The notes below the pieces were generated by a model. The model was not told the origin of the DNA. It saw only the letters and a program-made list of their open reading frames with translations, and ran no database searches. Below are positions 8,102 to 16,500 of a stretch of DNA of 33,619 nt, one piece after another. The translations under genes and the position numbers were made by a program. Source of the DNA: Candidatus Hydrogenedens sp. Lineage in GTDB: Bacteria > Hydrogenedentota > Hydrogenedentia > Hydrogenedentales > CAITNO01. Where the stretch lies: contig JAAYJV010000012.1 of NCBI GenBank assembly GCA_012522755.1, positions 1 to 33,619 of the forward strand, in the 5' to 3' direction. The stretch's first letter is position 1. Each line of letters begins with the position of its first letter.

Positions 8102-8965
8102 TTAAAAAGCTTGAAAGCCCTGCATTTCCAAGAGAAGCAGAGCACAATAGAGAGTGGGTCCTCCGAAAAGAAAAGCATCACAGCGATCGAGAACACCGCC
8201 GTGACCCGGGAAGAGTTTTCCCGAATCCTTCACGCCCGCACTGCGTTTCAACACGGACTCCGCCAGATCGCCGATCTGTCCCGTTATGGCCAGAGAAAGC
8301 CCGATCAATACATAAATGAACCAGGGCCACCGGGGCAGCCAGAGGCAAGCCCAGTGCTGTTGAAGCGCATAAGCGATGATTCCGGCGGCCAGGCCTCCAC
8401 AGAGGCCCGCAATACTCCCTTCGATGGTTTTATTCGGGCTCACAGTGGGGCACAACTTGTGTTTTCCGAAGGCTTTCCCGAAGCCATAGGCGCAAGTGTC
8501 CGACAGGCCTATAGCCACAAGAAGCAGCGTGATCAGCCCGGGGCCTGTCTGTGGTATGCGGTGCAGCGCAATAAAGAAACAGGGGAGCCCGCCCGTGTAG
8601 AGGAGCCCGGCCAGGGAAAAAGCGAGGCGCTCCAGAGGAGGCTCTTTCACAAAGAGATGTTCCAGAACCAAAGCGAAAAAGAGCAGGTTGAAAGACACGA
8701 AGAACAAGGGCCCGGCCTGCTGCTCCCAAAAAAGTACAAGGGGCAATACAGGCGCCAGAAGCATGAGGCCCAAGCCGGTCATTTCAGGACGCAGTGCGCT
8801 GATCAGTGCTTTGAATTCCCAGGCGGCCATAGCGGATAAAAAGAGGACCATGAGTACAAAGACTGTTTTCAGGGCCGGCATCAGAATGACCGCCAGCAAA
8901 AGGGGGATCAGAGGGAGCGCTGTGAGAAGTCGCAATTTCAAACTGTCTTTTGAGGCTTTACTCAC
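8102..8965 (-). CDS. cdsA: Phosphatidate cytidylyltransferase
   Basis: Makes CDP-diacylglycerol from phosphatidate and CTP, the branch point of phospholipid synthesis, at the inner membrane. The 287 residues form about eight hydrophobic segments. The C-terminal CDP-alcohol cytidylyltransferase signature is intact: KRSAGVKDSGKLFPGHGG followed by VLDRCD. The start is a GTG at 8965 whose bases overlap the uppS stop codon (GTGA), implying translational coupling. The uppS-cdsA order is the one seen across bacteria. Confidence 0.95.
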   Translation of the reverse strand: MSKASKDSLKLRLLTALPLIPLLLAVILMPALKTVFVLMVLFLSAMAAWEFKALISALRPEMTGLGLMLLAPVLPLVLFWEQQAGPLFFVSFNLLFFALVLEHLFVKEPPLERLAFSLAGLLYTGGLPCFFIALHRIPQTGPGLITLLLVAIGLSDTCAYGFGKAFGKHKLCPTVSPNKTIEGSIAGLCGGLAAGIIAYALQQHWACLWLPRWPWFIYVLIGLSLAITGQIGDLAESVLKRSAGVKDSGKLFPGHGGVLDRCDAFLFGGPTLYCALLLLEMQGFQAF

Positions 8966-9702
8966 GGTCTTCCTCCGAAACGGCGCAGGCGCGACTGATA
9001 ATCTCGAATGGCTTTGTAAAAATCATCTTTGGAAAAGTCGGGCCATAAGGTGGGGCTCACCACTATTTCCGAATAAGAAATCTGCCACAGCATGAAGTTG
9101 CTGATGCGGAATTCACCACTCGTGCGGATGAGCAGATCCACTTCGCTGTGTTCTGGCAGATACAGATGCTGTGCGAAAACTTCTTCCGTGATATCTTCGG
9201 GAGAAAGAGTTCCCGCCTGGACGGCGTCGGCGATCTGGCGGGCTGCACGTACAATTTCACGGCGACCGCCATAATTGAAGCCCACGCAAACGTCCATGTT
9301 CTGATTGTCTTTGGTCAGCTCCAGACCTTTTTGAATATCTTCAATTGTTTTCTCAGGCAAACCCTGATTTTCGCCCATATGAAGGAGCCGCACATTGGTT
9401 TTGTGCAGTTGTCCGGAATATTGTTTCATATACCGGCCCATGAGGTGAAAGAGGGAGTCAATTTCCTGTTTGCTTCGTCGCCAGTTTTCCGTACTGAATG
9501 CGTAGAGAGTGAGCACCTTTACGCCCAGCTCCTGACAGGCCTCCGTAATTTCTTTCACATTTCTGGCGCCGGCCTCATGCCCTTCAATGCGCGATTTTCC
9601 CTGGCGTTCCGCCCAGCGTCCGTTGCCGTCCATGATGATGGCGACATGCCTCGGAATTTTGTCTTTATCGAGGAGAGCAGCGATGTCTTGTGCCTTTTCC
9701 AT
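8962..9702 (-). CDS. uppS: Isoprenyl transferase (undecaprenyl diphosphate synthase)
   Basis: Adds isopentenyl units in cis to farnesyl diphosphate, giving the C55 lipid carrier for peptidoglycan and O-antigen. The 246-residue length is normal. HVAIIMDGNGRWAERQG (19-35) contains the catalytic Asp25, and LIRTSGEFRISNFMLWQ supplies the Arg residues that bind diphosphate. A GGAAGAGA precedes the ATG by six bases. A strong terminator and a second hairpin separate it from frr, so it may begin its own transcription unit together with cdsA, prfB and lysS. Its product would also serve the glycosyltransferases further right in the window. Confidence 0.95.
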   Translation of the reverse strand: MEKAQDIAALLDKDKIPRHVAIIMDGNGRWAERQGKSRIEGHEAGARNVKEITEACQELGVKVLTLYAFSTENWRRSKQEIDSLFHLMGRYMKQYSGQLHKTNVRLLHMGENQGLPEKTIEDIQKGLELTKDNQNMDVCVGFNYGGRREIVRAARQIADAVQAGTLSPEDITEEVFAQHLYLPEHSEVDLLIRTSGEFRISNFMLWQISYSEIVVSPTLWPDFSKDDFYKAIRDYQSRLRRFGGRP

Positions 9703-9725
9703 GGCAAATTCTCTTCCGATGGGAA

Positions 9726-9742
9726 AGGGACCTCCGGTCCCT
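9726..9742 (-). promoter_or_regulatory. Hairpin ahead of uppS
   Basis: AGGGACC-TCC-GGTCCCT is a perfect 7-bp stem with a 3-base loop, lying between the frr terminator and the uppS ribosome binding site. Read on the minus strand it is followed by TTTCCC, too short a T-run for an obvious terminator. It could stabilise the 5' end of the uppS transcript or act as a second, weaker stop. Confidence 0.45.
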
Positions 9743-9752
9743 GGAAAAACTT

Positions 9753-9787
9753 AAAAAAAAAGCGACAACCCGAAACGGTTTGCCGCT
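9753..9787 (-). terminator. Intrinsic terminator after frr
   Basis: On the minus strand AGCGGCAAACC pairs with GGGTTGTCGCT around a GTTTC loop, with one G-U pair and one mismatch, followed immediately by nine T residues (plus-strand A-run 9753-9761). This is a textbook rho-independent terminator. It divides the cluster into rpsB-tsf-pyrH-frr and uppS onward. Confidence 0.85.
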
Positions 9788-9828
9788 ACAAAAACAGGCG
9801 GATTCACGGCCATACCCGGATGCCGCAG

Positions 9829-10389
9829 TCACACTTCCATAATATCGGCTTCTTTGGCTTTCAAGATTTCATCAATATCCCCGATATGGCTGTCTGTCCA
9901 TTTCTGAACATCATCGGAAAGACGGTGGGCGTTGTCTTCGGGGATGTCTCCATCTTTTTGATGCTGCTTGATGATATCATTGGCCTGGCGGCGAATATTA
10001 CGCACAGCAACACGTGCTTCTTCCGCATACTGACTGGCGAGTTTCACCAGATCACGGCGTCGTTCTTCCGTCAGAGGGGGAATGGGGATACGGATAAGGC
10101 GTCCGTCATTGACCGGGTTGATATTCAGCGCCGATGCGCGCAGGATCTTTTCAACCTGAGCAATCTGCGACTTGTCCCACAGATCAATGGCAATGGTGTG
10201 GGCGTCCGGAACGCTTACGGTCCCCAGCTGGTTGAGCTTCATCCTGGAGCCATAGACCTCAAAATCCAGGTTATCCAGAATACTTGCGTTGGCACGACCT
10301 GTGCGAATGCTTCCAAGCTCCTGCCTGAAGGCTTCCACACTTTTTTTCATTCTTTCCTGCGTGTCTTTCATGGCTTGCGTGTGAGGCAT
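9829..10389 (-). CDS. frr: Ribosome recycling factor
   Basis: Splits post-termination ribosomes together with EF-G. The product is 186 residues, the family norm being about 185. It has the expected N-terminal ERMKKSVEAFRQELGSIRTG and the C-terminal VRNIRRQANDIIKQ helix segment. The open frame runs upstream to 10500, but the start is set at ATG 10389 because AAGGAGA lies just ahead of it and the extra 37 residues would overlap pyrH out of frame. The ATG comes two bases after the pyrH stop, so the two are probably coupled. A terminator follows. Confidence 0.96.
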   Translation of the reverse strand: MPHTQAMKDTQERMKKSVEAFRQELGSIRTGRANASILDNLDFEVYGSRMKLNQLGTVSVPDAHTIAIDLWDKSQIAQVEKILRASALNINPVNDGRLIRIPIPPLTEERRRDLVKLASQYAEEARVAVRNIRRQANDIIKQHQKDGDIPEDNAHRLSDDVQKWTDSHIGDIDEILKAKEADIMEV

Positions 10390-10391
10390 GG

Positions 10392-11114
10392 TTATTCTCC
10401 TTTCACCAGCGTGCCCATCGTTTCGCCGAGCACTGCTTTCAAAAGATTTCCTGAGTGCGTCAGATTGAACACAAGCACTGGGAGACTGTTCTCCCGGCAC
10501 AGTGAGATAGCCGTAGCATCAATTACCTTCAGCTGACGCGTCAGCACTTCATCAAAGGTAAGAGTATCATATTTGACAGCGCTGTTGTCTTTTTTGGGAT
10601 CGGTGGAGTAGACACCATCGACACGCGTGGCTTTCATGAGCACCTGAGCACCTATTTCATTGGCACGCAGTGCGGCCGCCGTGTCCGTTGTAAAAAAGGG
10701 ATTGCCTGTTCCCGCAGCGAAGATGACAACACGTCCTTTGTCAAGATGCCGTGTGGCACGACGTCGGATATAACGTTCCGCTATGGGTGGCATTTCAATG
10801 GCGCTCATGACACGGGTGATGATACCGCGTTCTTCCAGAGACCCCTGAAGGGCCAGGGAATTGATGACTGTAGCCAGCATACCCATATAGTCGCCCGTTG
10901 GGCGGTCGAGACCGGATTTTTCTGTCTGTGCGCCACGGAAAATATTGCCGCCGCCCACGACCAGTCCGATTTCCACGCCCAAACGGGCGACTTCAGCCAC
11001 TTCATCGCAAAATTTGCCGACAGTGGCAAAATCAATACCGCCCCGGCCTTCCTCACCTTCGAGGGCCTGGCCACTGAGCTTGAGCATGATTCGTTTGTAA
11101 ATGGGTTGTGCCAT
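10392..11114 (-). CDS. pyrH: UMP kinase
   Basis: Phosphorylates UMP to UDP, the first step from UMP to the pyrimidine nucleotides. The 240-residue amino-acid-kinase fold is shown by [12 protein letters not shown] near the N-terminus, [10 protein letters not shown], the [20 protein letters not shown] segment and the closing NGTLVKGE-like end ([11 protein letters not shown]). These identify the bacterial hexameric UMP kinase. The gene follows tsf by 17 bases. No clear Shine-Dalgarno is seen before ATG 11114, so it may depend on coupling to tsf. Confidence 0.95.
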   Translation of the reverse strand: MAQPIYKRIMLKLSGQALEGEEGRGGIDFATVGKFCDEVAEVARLGVEIGLVVGGGNIFRGAQTEKSGLDRPTGDYMGMLATVINSLALQGSLEERGIITRVMSAIEMPPIAERYIRRRATRHLDKGRVVIFAAGTGNPFFTTDTAAALRANEIGAQVLMKATRVDGVYSTDPKKDNSAVKYDTLTFDEVLTRQLKVIDATAISLCRENSLPVLVFNLTHSGNLLKAVLGETMGTLVKGE

Positions 11115-11131
11115 TGAGGGGAAGCCTGTGG

Positions 11132-11791
11132 TTATTGTTCCGTTTTGGCCAGTTCAGCCGCCACTTCAGCAGCCAGATCAACTTCTTTCTTTTCGATGCC
11201 TTCGCCCAGCTGGTAGCGGACAAAACGGCGGATGACGATTTTCTCGCCACACTGGGAAGTGAGGTCGCCAATGAGATCCTTGATGCTCTTTTTGTCGTCT
11301 TTGACAAAGGGCTGTTCGAGCAAGCAGACTTCACTGTGCCATTTCTTCATTCGGCCTTCAGCAATCTTCTGACAGATGGCCTCGGGTTTGCCGGTGGCCA
11401 GAGCCTGGTTGACATAAACTTCTTTTTCCGCCGCTATGGCTTCTTCGGGAATTTCGTCAACGGAAATATAAGTGGGCATGGCGGAACAGATCTGCAGGCA
11501 GATATCACGGACGAAGGTCTGGAACACTTCACCCCGGGCGACAAAATCGGTCTCACAGTTGATTTCCACGAGAACACCGATTTTTCCTCCCATATGGATG
11601 TAGGAAGCCACGGCTCCTTCAGCGGCTACTTTGGAAGCACGTTTGGCCGCTTTGGCCATGCCTTTTTCGCGCAGATATTTGATCGCTTCGTCGAAGTTGC
11701 CGCCTTTTTCTTCCAGAGCGCGTTTGCAGTCCATCATTCCGGCGCCGGTAGCATCTCTGAGTTCTTTTACTGTTGCTGCTGAGATAGCCAT
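11132..11791 (-). CDS. tsf: Elongation factor Ts (short form)
   Basis: Exchanges GDP for GTP on EF-Tu. The N-terminal UBA-like domain reads [19 protein letters not shown] (8-26), and the EF-Tu contact motif TDFVAR is at about 81-86. The protein is 219 residues, against 283 in E. coli, and fits the shorter class that lacks part of the core and coiled-coil region. AAAGGAG precedes the ATG by seven to eight bases. It lies 72 bases after rpsB, with no terminator between them. Confidence 0.95.
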   Translation of the reverse strand: MAISAATVKELRDATGAGMMDCKRALEEKGGNFDEAIKYLREKGMAKAAKRASKVAAEGAVASYIHMGGKIGVLVEINCETDFVARGEVFQTFVRDICLQICSAMPTYISVDEIPEEAIAAEKEVYVNQALATGKPEAICQKIAEGRMKKWHSEVCLLEQPFVKDDKKSIKDLIGDLTSQCGEKIVIRRFVRYQLGEGIEKKEVDLAAEVAAELAKTEQ

Positions 11792-11863
11792 TTATCGATC
11801 TCCTTTATTGGATGAGTTGTTACTGTTTGAAATCAGGGGGAAATTGAAGATGGAGACGAGGGC

Positions 11864-12796
11864 TCAGTCTTTCGCTTGTGCCTCGGCTTCAGCTTCGTCA
11901 TCACTTTTGGCGTCATCGTCCGTCTTGACTTCGGCTGCTTCTTCAGTATCTTCCGCTTTGTACTGGTCATCATAGGCTTCGTCGGGGTCGGTCTCTTCTT
12001 TTTCAGCGGTTTCGGTCTGTTCCTCAGCTTCGGCCTGCTCGTCTTCTTCAGTCACATCGCGGCCTTCGTTGCTCGCCATCTTTGCCTGGATCGCTTCTTC
12101 TTCAAGTTTCTCGCGCCGCATTTTGCCTTCAATGACGGCATCAGCAATGAGCCGGGTATAAAGATCAATGGCGCGGATGGCGTCGTCATTACCGGGAATG
12201 GGCAGATCCACATCATCGGGATCGCAGTTGGTGTCGATAACGGAGATGCAGGGGATACCCAGGCGACGGGCTTCTTTAATGGCAATGCTTTCGCGGCCGG
12301 CGTCAATGACAAATACAGCTTGCGGCAGTCCGGGCATGGTCTGGATACCCTGCAGGTTTTTTTCCAGTTTCATGCGCTCTTTGCGCATCATGGCCGCTTC
12401 TTTTTTGTTGAATTTTTCAATCGTACCGTCCTCTTCCATGGCCTGCAAATGGTCGAGTTTCGCAATGCTCCGGCGTACCGTCTGATAGTTGGTCAAAGTG
12501 CCGCCCAGCCAGCGGTTGTTGACGAAATACATGCCGCAACGCTCGGATTCACGGGCGATGGCTTCCTGAGCCTGCCGTTTGGTACCCACCAAAAGCACAT
12601 GGCCGCCCTTGGTAACCAGATCACGAACCAGAGCATAGGTGAGGTAGAGCTGACGCATGGTGTGCTTCAGATCGATGATGTAGATGCCGTTGCGTTCGCC
12701 ATAAATATAGCGTTTCATTTTGGGATTCCAACGGCGGGTCTGGTGACCGAAATGAATCCCTGCTTCCAGTAGTTCTCGCATTGTCACGAGTGCCAT
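11864..12796 (-). CDS. rpsB: Ribosomal protein S2 with acidic C-terminal tail
   Basis: Small-subunit protein S2 (uS2). The core is typical: [20 protein letters not shown] at the start, [14 protein letters not shown] (91-104), and [19 protein letters not shown] (189-206). The core ends near residue 235. A tail of about 65 residues (about 248-310) follows, made almost only of Glu, Asp, Ala, Thr and Lys, making the protein 310 residues rather than about 240-260. The tail is predicted to be disordered. GGAGG lies ten bases before the ATG. It is the first gene of the cluster, with its own candidate promoter and structured leader. Confidence 0.96.
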   Translation of the reverse strand: MALVTMRELLEAGIHFGHQTRRWNPKMKRYIYGERNGIYIIDLKHTMRQLYLTYALVRDLVTKGGHVLLVGTKRQAQEAIARESERCGMYFVNNRWLGGTLTNYQTVRRSIAKLDHLQAMEEDGTIEKFNKKEAAMMRKERMKLEKNLQGIQTMPGLPQAVFVIDAGRESIAIKEARRLGIPCISVIDTNCDPDDVDLPIPGNDDAIRAIDLYTRLIADAVIEGKMRREKLEEEAIQAKMASNEGRDVTEEDEQAEAEEQTETAEKEETDPDEAYDDQYKAEDTEEAAEVKTDDDAKSDDEAEAEAQAKD

Positions 12797-12812
12797 AAAA
12801 AAAATCCTCCAG

Positions 12813-12865
12813 TCGGGTTATACCTCGGAGCGCCACGTGCATCCGGAACCATACCGGACACCCGA
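12813..12865 (-). promoter_or_regulatory. Structured 5' leader of rpsB (candidate)
   Basis: On the minus strand TCGGGT (12860-12865) can pair with ACCCGA (12813-12818), enclosing an inner hairpin TCCGG-TATGGTT-CCGGA (12842-12858). The closing stem ends just before the GGAGG ribosome binding site. Ribosomal protein S2 operons in several phyla are autoregulated through leader RNA, so this could be an S2-binding leader. I cannot match it to a known leader family by eye. Confidence 0.4.
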
Positions 12866-12922
12866 GTGAGTTTCCTGCCTGTAGGAGAGAAGGAATGGCG
12901 CCCCTGTGAATTTTGTAGCAGA

Positions 12923-12952
12923 ATCATACCATTTTCAGGGTCTGTACTGCAA
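12923..12952 (-). promoter_or_regulatory. Candidate promoter of the rpsB operon
   Basis: On the minus strand an extended -10, TGGTATGAT, lies 18 bases downstream of a weak -35 TTGCAG (plus-strand 12947-12952). The extended TGN motif can compensate for a poor -35. Transcription would start near 12916 and give a leader of about 120 bases containing the structure at 12813-12865. Confidence 0.45.
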
Positions 12953-12958
12953 TTTTAA

Positions 12959-12983
12959 GGCTCGGGAACACAGATCCCGGGCC
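12959..12983. terminator. GC-rich hairpin, possible terminator of the small ORF
   Basis: GGCTCGGGA (12959-12967) and TCCCGGGCC (12975-12983) form a 9-base stem with one weak pair and a 7-base loop. Leaving the stem on the minus strand the sequence is TTAAAATT, a poor T-run. Its position, after the small ORF at 13015-13164 and before the rpsB promoter, suits a terminator. The lack of a clean T-tract keeps confidence low. Confidence 0.35.
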
Positions 12984-13014
12984 AAAAAGACCGTAAAAAA
13001 GCAAATATGGAGAC

Positions 13015-13164
13015 TTACCAGTCGTAAGGACCCTGGGTATTCTCTTCTTTGGTTACCATCATCATTCCGATGGCTTGCAGAATCTTCGCAAGCATATTGA
13101 CGATTTGACCCATATCAATCTGGGCCGAACCGGGAATACGTGAGAGCTGTTTGAGGTGTTTCAT
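13015..13164 (-). CDS. Small unrecognised ORF, 49 residues
   Basis: A short frame with ATG 13164 preceded by AAAGGAA six bases upstream and ending in TAA at 13015. The product begins MKHLKQLSRIPG, has a central segment IDMGQIVNMLAKILQAIGMM that could be a hydrophobic or amphipathic helix, and ends in a polar tail with GPYDW. Methionine is unusually frequent (six of 49). I know no family for it. It stands alone between the rpsB leader and the divergent promoter of the giant exported proteins. A hairpin follows it. The good ribosome binding site and sensible codon choice favour a real gene, but there is no homology evidence. Confidence 0.5.
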   Translation of the reverse strand: MKHLKQLSRIPGSAQIDMGQIVNMLAKILQAIGMMMVTKEENTQGPYDW

Positions 13165-13526
13165 GAAAATTCCTTTACTGTGAGTATGCCTTTTCAGATG
13201 GGTGCAACTCTATTTTACCAACGTTGGAGAAAGAGTCTGTGTAAACAGAGATAAGGTGGAATCTGATAGAACTTTTCAAAAAGTGCTCTTTGACTGTAAA
13301 CCGGCTCCACCTGTTTTTCGAATCGGTAAAAAAACGATCCTTTCAAATGAGAAGTTTTGAGTTTGTTTTTACTCAAAATCAATGTGAAAAATTGACAAGA
13401 ACTCACTTCTAAGGTATAGTTTATGTAATAATACCGGAAGTGTGCAGATAAAATCACATTGCCAGAAAGGTTTCAGTGGCCTGTCAGCGCCAGACACTCT
13501 TCAACGGCGTTAAGAGGAGAAAATAT
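13165..13526. other. Divergent regulatory interval
   Basis: No gene is evident. A perfect 10-bp palindrome CCAACGTTGG lies at 13218-13227, upstream of the small ORF on the minus strand, where an extended TGGTAAAAT -10-like sequence also lies. TTTTGAGT (13355-13362) and ACTCAAAA (13371-13378) form an inverted repeat directly upstream of the promoter at 13392-13420, a position suited to an operator or activator site. The rest is AT-rich, followed by a 5' untranslated region of about 100 bases. Confidence 0.5.
13392..13420 (+). promoter_or_regulatory. Sigma70-type promoter of the giant exported-protein operon
   Basis: TTGACA (13392-13397), 17 bases, TATAGT (13415-13420). Both hexamers and the spacing equal those at 556-584. 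Transcription would start near 13427, about 100 bases before ATG 13527. The 8-bp inverted repeat at 13355-13378 ends 13 bases upstream of the -35. Confidence 0.8.
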
Positions 13527-16500
13527 ATGCATCGAATTGCTTTGGTGCTGTTGATCACTATGATGACTCTGTCAATAGCGGCACAGGAGGGCTCAGACAA
13601 ATGCACTTTAATGGATTTGACTGTGCAGACTCCCATCACCCTGCCTGTACTGCCCCCTCTGGTGGAAGAAAGTCTCACCCTCACGCTGGCCGAGAATGAT
13701 GTTCCCACGCCGCAGGCCGTAATCAACCTGTGGGTCAAGGTTTTGAACAATGCACGGCAGCCCGATGAACGGCTGGAACTGTACTTTAATGGAACGCTGC
13801 TGGAAACCCGGGCAGCCGCTCAGTGGAGTTCCTGGGAGGGAGAACAATGGCATCTGTGGAGCCGACCCGTTCTTTCCCTGGGAGAGTCCGGGATCGTCGT
13901 GGAACTCAAAAGTTTTACACGCAGTGATGCCCCGGGCAATAAACCCTCTCTTATCCTCATCGGAGCCATGGAGGTGGCTGGAACTTCTCTTACAGGAGGT
14001 CCGACAGTCAGCAACAGTGTGGGCCGATGTGTTTACACCACTCCCGCCAACAGTGCCGGACTCTCCCTTCAGGGTGTGTATCCGGTCACAGCTGAAGATC
14101 TGGGCCCGGGTGAGACCGGCCAGAGATTAACGGCGCGATTGGGCGGCCTGGGTGCGCCACGTATTTCCGCTTCCATCCGTTTTGATGGCGGAGTCGCAGC
14201 CGATGAAGAGGAAGGGGAAGAGGAAGAAGAGGGGGAAGTGGAAGGCGAGGATACTCCTTCCGCACCCCTCAACGCTTATGTGCAGTTGCGTTATGGCGAC
14301 GAGGCGATCAATGGAAGAATCAATGCTTTGCTCATGCCGGAGCCCTTTATCGACGGCGTCAATGCTTTCAAAGTGGGGCAGGAGTGCTGGCGAGTTTACG
14401 ATTATATTCCTGAGCATCTCCATTCGATTCCTCTGCGGCCTGAAGTGCGTATATCCATCGACCCGAATTTTCCCCAGGCCTTTCTCATGGTGGATGATTT
14501 CACACTGACTTATGTGACGCCCCTTCTGGAGACCACGGATCCCGCCTGGATCGGTCGGGACAACCTCATTCCCAATGGAGACTTTGAGTCCGGCACCTAT
14601 CCTTTCATCATCGAATCGCCGGAAGGCAAAACCACCTGTCCCATGGTGTCTGATGTCATTAAAAAAGTAAGTGATGCCTGCAGAGGCGATTATGCCGCCG
14701 TCTTCAGGTTTCATGTTCCCGATGCATATATCGCCTATTGCGATGTGGAACGCATCATCGGAAAAAATCAGCGGGCAACCCTGGTGATAACAGGATTGAA
14801 TCTTGAGTCTATCAATTTTGTGGCACTGATCCCGGAATTTCTGGGAGCAACAGGACTTGCTGACGGTAATTATCTGCGCCTGCTGCCCGACAGCGCTCCC
14901 ACATTCACAGGGGATATGGAAGAGCTGCGTTTTTCCTTTTCTTTCAGTGGTCCCTTCAATGTGGCCTTCAACGGGGATACCATATGTACGGATGGACTCG
15001 CCAGCTATGAATGTGCTGTCAATGGTGAGTTCAAAGTGGGGATGCTCGATGCCTGCTCCACTCTTATTGACACGGTGCCGCCGGTACTGCGTATAGATTC
15101 CCCGGCCGGAGCCACCGATGCCAGTGCCGGTTCGCCGTCCGTCAGTGTGGTGAACCGTGTTCCAGCGAGTCCCGCCACGGATTTTCCGGGCAACTGGATT
15201 CTGAGTGCTGAGTCCCTCACCCCGAAAAACACGGCTTCTTACGCTGTGTCTGACATGCATGTATTTGTGAACCCGGGTTCCAGACAGGATGTCCCATTTT
15301 CTCTGGCTGATGGTGCTGACCCTGCTGTCTTGTCCATGAATGTTTCCGCTCGCTTTGTCGACTTGTCCCCTTCACTGGATGGTGTGATCTATCCGGTGAC
15401 CCTCTCCGGATTTTATGCGACAGAGGACAGAGCCGGCCGGCCAACTGAGTTTCCCGGTAACAGGCGTGGCACGGCAAGATGGAATACCTCAGCTTCTTCC
15501 GCCCTTGTGAACAGCTATACACAACATATGGCTTCAGCCATTGACATGACGGCCACGTGGAATGTCAGCATCCCCCGAAATACATCGGCGGATTATTGGG
15601 ACTATTCTTTCAAGCCGGAGGCTACGGACAGGGCGGGCAACTTTTCCGATACGTCCAGTCTCCATAATATTACAGTACATTGGTTGTATCGTACCCGTGC
15701 ACGTTTGACGGATCGGGAAGGTATACTCTCCGAACCGCCTGTCATGCCCTGGAAGCTGGACAGCCCGACCCTGCCCGAGACGGGAACCGCCTGTCGTCAA
15801 CTGGCTCGATTCCGTCTTTACACACTTGAGACCAATGGAAGCCTGTCGATCATAGCCTCTACCGAAGACTGGCTGGACGGACCCCTGCTGGGAAGTACCA
15901 TGATGAACAACGGCCGCTCTTTCATGAATACTGTACGGGATCATATGGGACTGGCTTTATGTCTTGATGTCATTGGTGCCGATGAAACCGGTAATGTCCA
16001 GTTTATTCCAGACAATTATGGCACCGGCATGTCACGGAGTCATCTCATCGGAGCGGAAGTGGATCATGTCATATGGGTCCCCGGTCAGGACAACAGAGCC
16101 ATCGACACGGATGTCTCACTGGAACTCTTCCATGAAAATATCAATCAGGATCAGATCATCAGAAGCTATGGGTCAGCCTTGCGTGTGCCCCTGCCTCCAT
16201 TGAGTCAGGCCTGTGTTGAGCGTGTGAACGGACTGGTTCGCTTCAAGAACATTGTTCCCACTTCAGGGCTGAGCCGGGCTCAGAGCGGACCCTGGATCTT
16301 GTGGAAATTTTACCGTAACGGTACCCTGGTCGCCACAGGACTGGCTGGTGAAGGTCAAGGATACCGGCTTCTGGAGAATCTTCTTTTATACGGTACGGAT
16401 ACGGATTCGAGTGTCACGGCTGCTGCTCTGAGTGCGCCCCTGGATAGTAATGATCTGACAGACGTGCCCTGGACACGAAGACTGGTTCGTCCGCGTTTCC

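Noticed and set aside
7301-8839. Plus-strand frame of 512 codons opposite prfB and cdsA
   Set aside because: It is a mirror of two well-identified genes and has no family pattern of its own.
10390-10500. N-terminal extension of frr
   Set aside because: It would overlap pyrH out of frame; the ATG at 10389 has a clear AAGGAGA and gives the normal length.
13300-13340. TTCGAATC-like word suggesting a tRNA T-arm
   Set aside because: No acceptor, D or anticodon stems can be drawn around it.
13215-13457. Minus-strand frame of 80 codons
   Set aside because: It covers the strong plus-strand promoter and the inverted repeat; its composition is Tyr/Phe/Leu-rich as expected from AT-rich non-coding DNA.
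14127-15260. Long minus-strand frame opposite the first giant protein
   Set aside because: It is antisense to a coding region with signal peptide, promoter and ribosome binding site; nothing recognisable in the translation.
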